In this document: in pieces, positions 5,827-8,345 of the stretch
How positions within the stretch are numbered: position 1 is the first letter of the stretch
How the letters are laid out: each line of letters starts with the position of its first letter
NCBI GenBank assembly: GCA_021797415.1
Contig: JAJZZT010000304.1
Location: 1 to 8,345, forward strand
Origin: Bacillota bacterium
GTDB taxonomy: Bacteria > Bacillota > Bacilli > Alicyclobacillales > SLC66
DNA: 8,345 bases
Reading direction: 5' to 3'
Program-made: the position numbers and the translations under genes
Notes under the pieces: model-generated
The model's input: only the letters and a program-made list of their open reading frames with translations
Database searches by the model: none
Told to the model about the DNA's origin: nothing

Positions 5827-6954
5827 ATGAACACAGGAGAGCGCGCAGGACACGCCGGGCCGGCGATCCTTGAAGTGCCCGCTTCGACGGGGGAGTACCG
5901 GGTCGTGATCGGAACGGGCGTCCTGGATGAGGCGCACGTGTACGTACGCGAGGCGGCGGGCGATGCGACCGCCGTTTTGATCGTCGCGGACGAGACGGTC
6001 GCGGCGCTCGGTTACGCCAGCCGCGTGGAAACCGCGCTGTCCAGGGCGTTTGCGCAGGTTGTGACGGCGGTTGTGCCCGCGGGGGAATCGTCCAAATCCT
6101 TTGCGCAGGCCGTGCAACTGTACGGGGAGTGCGTGCGCGCGGGACTTGACCGCAAGTCGCTGGTCGTCGCCTTGGGCGGTGGCGTGGTGGGGGATCTCGC
6201 CGGGTTCGTGGCGGCGACGTACATGCGCGGCGTCCGCTTTGTGCAGATGCCGACCACGCTGCTCGCGCACGATTCGAGCATCGGCGGGAAAGTCGGCGTC
6301 AATCTGCCGGAGGGCAAGAATCTGGTCGGCGCATTTCACGCGCCGCGCCTCGTGCTGTACGATGTCTTGGCGCTCCGGACGCTGCCGCAAGACCAACTGG
6401 CAAACGGACTGGCCGAAGCGGTCAAGCATGGCGTGATCCGGGATCCCGCACTGTTTGAGTTTATTGAACAGCATGCGGCGCGCCTGCTCGCCGGCGATCC
6501 GGACCTGATGACAGAGTTGCTCCTTCGTTCCTGCCGCGTCAAGGCGGATGTGGTGGCAGTCGACGAACGGGAGGCCGGCCTGCGCGCAATTCTCAATTTT
6601 GGCCACACGGTCGGCCATGCGGTGGAAGCGCAATTTCTCGGCGCGCTGCTGCACGGGGCGGCGGTGGCCATCGGCATGGTGGTGGAGACGCGCCTTGCGC
6701 GGCTGCTCGGGATGGCCGACGATGCGCTGGAAATGCGCCTTCGCGCGTTGCTTCGTGCATGCGAATTGCCGGTTGAATGGCCGAGCGCCGCTTTTTCTCC
6801 GGATGTGGAGGATGCGATCATCGGCCGCATGCGGTTGGACAAAAAAGGGGAAAAGCGCAATCTGGCGTTTGTTCTGCCGCGCCGGCTGGGCGCGGTGGAG
6901 ATCGTCAAAGCAGTGGATGAACACATGGTGCGGGCGGCCCTGCGGCCTTCGTAA
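5827..6954 (+). CDS. aroB: 3-dehydroquinate synthase
   Basis: Second enzyme of the shikimate pathway, turning DAHP into 3-dehydroquinate with NAD and a divalent metal (Zn or Co). It has 375 residues, close to the family norm. Landmarks: VALGGGVVGDLAGFVAATYMRG (from 114) binds the NAD phosphates; PTTLLAHDSSIGGKVGVN (142-159) has the Bacillus-like HDS form; metal ligands are Glu197 (GLAEAVKHG), His260 (NFGHTVGHAVE) and His276 (LHGAAVAIGM), spaced as in the E. coli enzyme. Start ATG 5827 has AAGGGGG (5813-5819) 7 nt upstream. The first 12 or so residues are family-variable. It stands downstream of aroC, and the two fit one transcription unit. No terminator is visible directly after the stop; trpD lies 379 nt on. 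In B. subtilis aroH would follow next; it does not here. Confidence 0.96.
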   Translation: MNTGERAGHAGPAILEVPASTGEYRVVIGTGVLDEAHVYVREAAGDATAVLIVADETVAALGYASRVETALSRAFAQVVTAVVPAGESSKSFAQAVQLYGECVRAGLDRKSLVVALGGGVVGDLAGFVAATYMRGVRFVQMPTTLLAHDSSIGGKVGVNLPEGKNLVGAFHAPRLVLYDVLALRTLPQDQLANGLAEAVKHGVIRDPALFEFIEQHAARLLAGDPDLMTELLLRSCRVKADVVAVDEREAGLRAILNFGHTVGHAVEAQFLGALLHGAAVAIGMVVETRLARLLGMADDALEMRLRALLRACELPVEWPSAAFSPDVEDAIIGRMRLDKKGEKRNLAFVLPRRLGAVEIVKAVDEHMVRAALRPS

Positions 6955-6985
6955 AGCCGAAACCCCGCGCACAGGCACAATAGAC

Positions 6986-7030
6986 GCCAGCGAAATGGAA
7001 GCCAGCGAAATGGAGGAGAGCAAATGGAGA
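6986..7030 (+). repeat. Three 15-nt tandem repeats after aroB
   Basis: GCCAGCGAAATGGAA (6986-7000) is followed directly by GCCAGCGAAATGGAG (7001-7015, 14 of 15) and by a more diverged copy with a one-base shift (7016-7030). The third copy supplies the GGAGGAG and ATG of the mini-ORF at 7024. Confidence 0.7.
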
Positions 7031-7039
7031 AAAGCCATG

Positions 7040-7069
7040 TTGACCCGTTTGGAGGATTCGTAGTAAAGT
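7040..7069 (+). promoter_or_regulatory. Candidate promoter for trpD
   Basis: TTGACC (7040-7045, 5 of 6) and TAAAGT (7064-7069, 4 of 6) are separated by 18 nt. Transcription from about 7076 would give a leader of roughly 258 nt ahead of trpD, containing the hairpins and the terminator. A moderate match in otherwise GC-rich DNA. Confidence 0.33.
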
Positions 7070-7112
7070 AACAGCAGATGGCGCGTCTACTGTGCGCGTG
7101 CGGGAAGCCGCC

Positions 7113-7155
7113 GCGACGGGCGCTGTCGCAGAGCATAGGGGCGACCCAGAGTCGC
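7113..7155 (+). other. Paired GCGAC/GTCGC hairpins in the trpD leader
   Basis: Two consecutive hairpins use the same arms: GCGAC 7113-7117 with GTCGC 7125-7129 (7-nt loop), and GCGAC 7141-7145 with GTCGC 7151-7155 (5-nt loop). The 10-mer GAGCATAGGG between them (7131-7140) also occurs in repeat copy B at 5785-5794. Identical arms allow alternative pairings between the hairpins. Confidence 0.5.
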
Positions 7156-7202
7156 GTGAGCGGAGCCGAGTGGAGTCGAGACGAACGGCATAGCATGCGC
7201 CG

Positions 7203-7258
7203 TGGTGTTTCGTGCTTGTATGGTGATTTCGTGCCTGTATGGTGAAATCGCGCCTTAC
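7203..7258 (+). repeat. Three imperfect 19-nt tandem repeats in the trpD leader
   Basis: The copies are 7203-7220, 7221-7239 and 7240-7258. The middle one reads TGGTGATTTCGTGCCTGTA. The first differs by one missing base and one change, and the third diverges in its second half. They end where the hairpin before the terminator begins. Confidence 0.7.
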
Positions 7259-7272
7259 GAACGGCTGCGTTC

Positions 7273-7312
7273 GCGAGAACTGGGGTTCCCTCGGTTCTCG
7301 CTTTTCTATTTT
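7273..7312 (+). terminator. Intrinsic terminator / attenuator upstream of trpD
   Basis: A 13-bp stem (7273-7285 with 7289-7301, two G-T wobbles, loop TTC) is followed at once by TTTTCTATTTT (7302-7312). It ends 21 nt before the trpD ATG, so it controls entry into trpD as well as ending upstream transcription. An upstream hairpin CGAACG-GCTG-CGTTCG (7258-7273) and a competing pairing GTTC-GCGA-GAAC (7269-7280) share bases with it, an arrangement compatible with attenuation. Confidence 0.8.
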
Positions 7313-7333
7313 GCGGCGTGTGGAGGAATGGCC

Positions 7334-8345
7334 ATGAAAGAGATCCTGCTCGCCTTGTCGCGCGGGGAAGATTTGCCGGAAGACACCGCGGAACAGGCCA
7401 TGCACTTCATGATGGACGGTCAGGCCACCGCGGCGCAGACGGCGGCGTACCTGACGCTGCTGCGGCAAAAGGACGAGACGGTGGACGAACTGACGGGCAG
7501 CGTGCGCGCGATGCGCGAACACGCGCGTCGGATGCCGGACGAGATCGGCGCCCCGGTTGTCGACACATGCGGCACGGGCGGCGACGGAGCGGGCACGTTC
7601 AACATCTCGACAGCGGCCGCGTTTGTCGCGGCCGCGGCCGGCCTGAAGACGGCCAAACACGGGAACCGGGCCGCGTCGAGCCGCGCGGGCAGCGCGGATG
7701 TGCTCGACAGCCTCGGGGTGACGATCGATCTCACGCCCGATCTGGCCGCGCAGAGCCTGGAAACAACAGGCTTCTGTTTCCTGTTTGCGCAGGCGTACCA
7801 CCCCGCGATGAAGTACGTCGCGCCCATCCGGAGGGAACTCGGCTTTCGCACCATGTTCAATATCCTCGGCCCGCTCACGAATCCCGCGCGGCCCACGCGC
7901 CAGGTGCTCGGCACGCCGGACAGAAAGACGGCGGACAAGATCGCCCAGGTGCTGGCGCGGCTCGGCTGTGAGCACGCGTTTGTCCTGTATTCCGCCGACG
8001 GGCTGGATGAGATCTCACCCGCCGCCGCCACGCATGTTTACGAAGTGCGCAAAGGGCAGATCGAACCGTTCACGGTCGATCCCGCCACATTCGGCGTGGA
8101 GCGTCACGAATTGCGGGAGATCCGGGGCGGCGAACCAAAGGACAACGCGGCCATCATCCGTTCCGTATTTCACGGGGAACGCGGCGCGGCGCGCGATGTG
8201 GTGGTGATCAACGCGGCGGCGGCGCTCTACGTGGGAGGAGCGACCGCCAGTCTGGCGGACGGCGCGCGGCTGGCGGAACGGCTGATCGACAGCGGACTGG
8301 TACGGGACAAACTGGATCAGGTCATCGAGTACGGCGCCCAATTAT
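7334..8345 (+). CDS. trpD: Anthranilate phosphoribosyltransferase (3' end runs off right edge)
   Basis: Transfers phosphoribose from PRPP to anthranilate, the second dedicated step of tryptophan synthesis (cytoplasmic). 337 residues are visible with no stop; the family is about 335-350 long, so only a few codons should be missing. Landmarks: VDTCGTGGDGAGTFNIST (76-93), the PRPP loop GTGGD; KHGNRAASSRAGSADVLDSLG (108-128); AYHPAMKYVAPIRRELGFRTMFNILGPLTNP (154-184); DGLDEIS with metal ligands Asp225 and Glu226; RGGEPKDNA. Start ATG 7334 has GGAGG (7322-7326) 7 nt upstream; the in-frame ATG 7328 is too close to it. The frame is open back to 7220, but that part lies across the terminator and has no TrpD character. 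A terminator 21 nt upstream suggests attenuation. trpE is not adjacent. Confidence 0.97.
   Translation, partial: MKEILLALSRGEDLPEDTAEQAMHFMMDGQATAAQTAAYLTLLRQKDETVDELTGSVRAMREHARRMPDEIGAPVVDTCGTGGDGAGTFNISTAAAFVAAAAGLKTAKHGNRAASSRAGSADVLDSLGVTIDLTPDLAAQSLETTGFCFLFAQAYHPAMKYVAPIRRELGFRTMFNILGPLTNPARPTRQVLGTPDRKTADKIAQVLARLGCEHAFVLYSADGLDEISPAAATHVYEVRKGQIEPFTVDPATFGVERHELREIRGGEPKDNAAIIRSVFHGERGAARDVVVINAAAALYVGGATASLADGARLAERLIDSGLVRDKLDQVIEYGAQL

Larger units (their letters stand above)
6955..7333. other. 379-nt non-coding spacer between aroB and trpD (candidate trpD leader)
   Basis: No recognisable gene. In order it holds: three 15-nt tandem repeats (6986-7030); a 15-codon mini-ORF at 7024-7071 (MEKSHVDPFGGFVVK) with a very good Shine-Dalgarno (GGAGG 7012-7016, 7 nt before ATG) but no known relatives to me; a candidate promoter (7040-7069); two GCGAC/GTCGC hairpins (7113-7155); three imperfect 19-nt tandem repeats (7203-7258); a hairpin (7258-7273); and a strong terminator (7273-7312). 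aroH and trpE, found here in B. subtilis, are absent. Confidence 0.6.

Noticed and set aside
6981..7070. TRAP-type (G/U)AG repeat array
   Set aside because: The AG triplets come from 15-nt repeats and are not spaced by 2-3 nt over about 11 copies as TRAP sites require.
7238..7252. T-box-like sequence (TGGTGAAATCGCG, 9 of 12 informative positions to the T-box consensus)
   Set aside because: It is simply one copy of the 19-nt tandem repeat, does not overlap the terminator stem as a real T-box would, and no specifier stem was recognised.
7220..7333. N-terminal extension of trpD back to ATG 7220
   Set aside because: No Shine-Dalgarno, crosses the terminator hairpin and tandem repeats, and adds residues absent from TrpD proteins.
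7239..7337. 32-codon ORF ending in TGA overlapping the trpD ATG, with two Trp codons
   Set aside because: No ribosome site, runs through the terminator, and the Trp codons are not clustered; I do not think it is a leader peptide.
4447..7975. Long minus-strand ORFs opposite aroC, aroB and trpD (at 4447-5691, 5761-7038 and 6905-7975)
   Set aside because: They are antisense shadows caused by high GC at third positions of the real genes; the translations are rich in Arg/His/Ala, match no family, and cross intergenic repeats.
1..8345. CRISPR array, prophage, toxin-antitoxin or defence genes
   Set aside because: No regularly spaced repeats with unique spacers and no genes of these classes were seen; the window is housekeeping genes plus intergenic elements.

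Overview
This window carries ordinary chromosomal genes of a high-GC, Gram-positive (Bacillota, probably Bacillales-like) bacterium. That placement is inferred from four things: strong AGGAGG-type ribosome binding sites, TTG/GTG starts, a YpmS-like membrane protein, and the aroC-aroB-trp gene order. No species is recognised. Two genes run off the window: the HAD hydrolase at the left edge (minus strand) and trpD at the right edge (plus strand).

Layout: (1) 1-503, minus: 5' part of a Cof-type HAD phosphatase with a good sigma-A promoter at 548-576. (2) 674-1750, plus: Gfo/Idh/MocA oxidoreductase, followed at 1801-2208 by a small stand-alone Toprim protein resembling RNase M5. (3) 2241-2879, minus: YpmS/DUF2140-like anchored protein, divergent from (4) 2990-3874, plus: RluA/RluD-type pseudouridine synthase. 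(5) 3875-4401: a 527-nt region without genes. It holds one copy of a structured repeat, a promoter -10 box, and a 206-bp MITE-like element with 23-bp inverted ends and a target duplication. (6) aroC (4402-5619), then a second copy of the structured repeat (5668-5800), then aroB (5827-6954). (7) 6955-7333: a 379-nt spacer with tandem repeats, hairpins, a candidate promoter and a strong intrinsic terminator ending 21 nt before trpD. (8) trpD (7334-right edge).

Functionally, aroB and aroC supply chorismate and trpD opens the tryptophan branch. In Bacillus subtilis aroH and trpE lie between aroB and trpD. Here both are missing, and the spacer looks like a self-contained leader or attenuator for trpD. 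I see no obvious new multigene system. The most unusual material is non-coding: the two-copy dimeric repeat flanking aroC, with a covarying base pair; the MITE sitting at the predicted aroC transcription start; and the terminator-bearing trpD leader.
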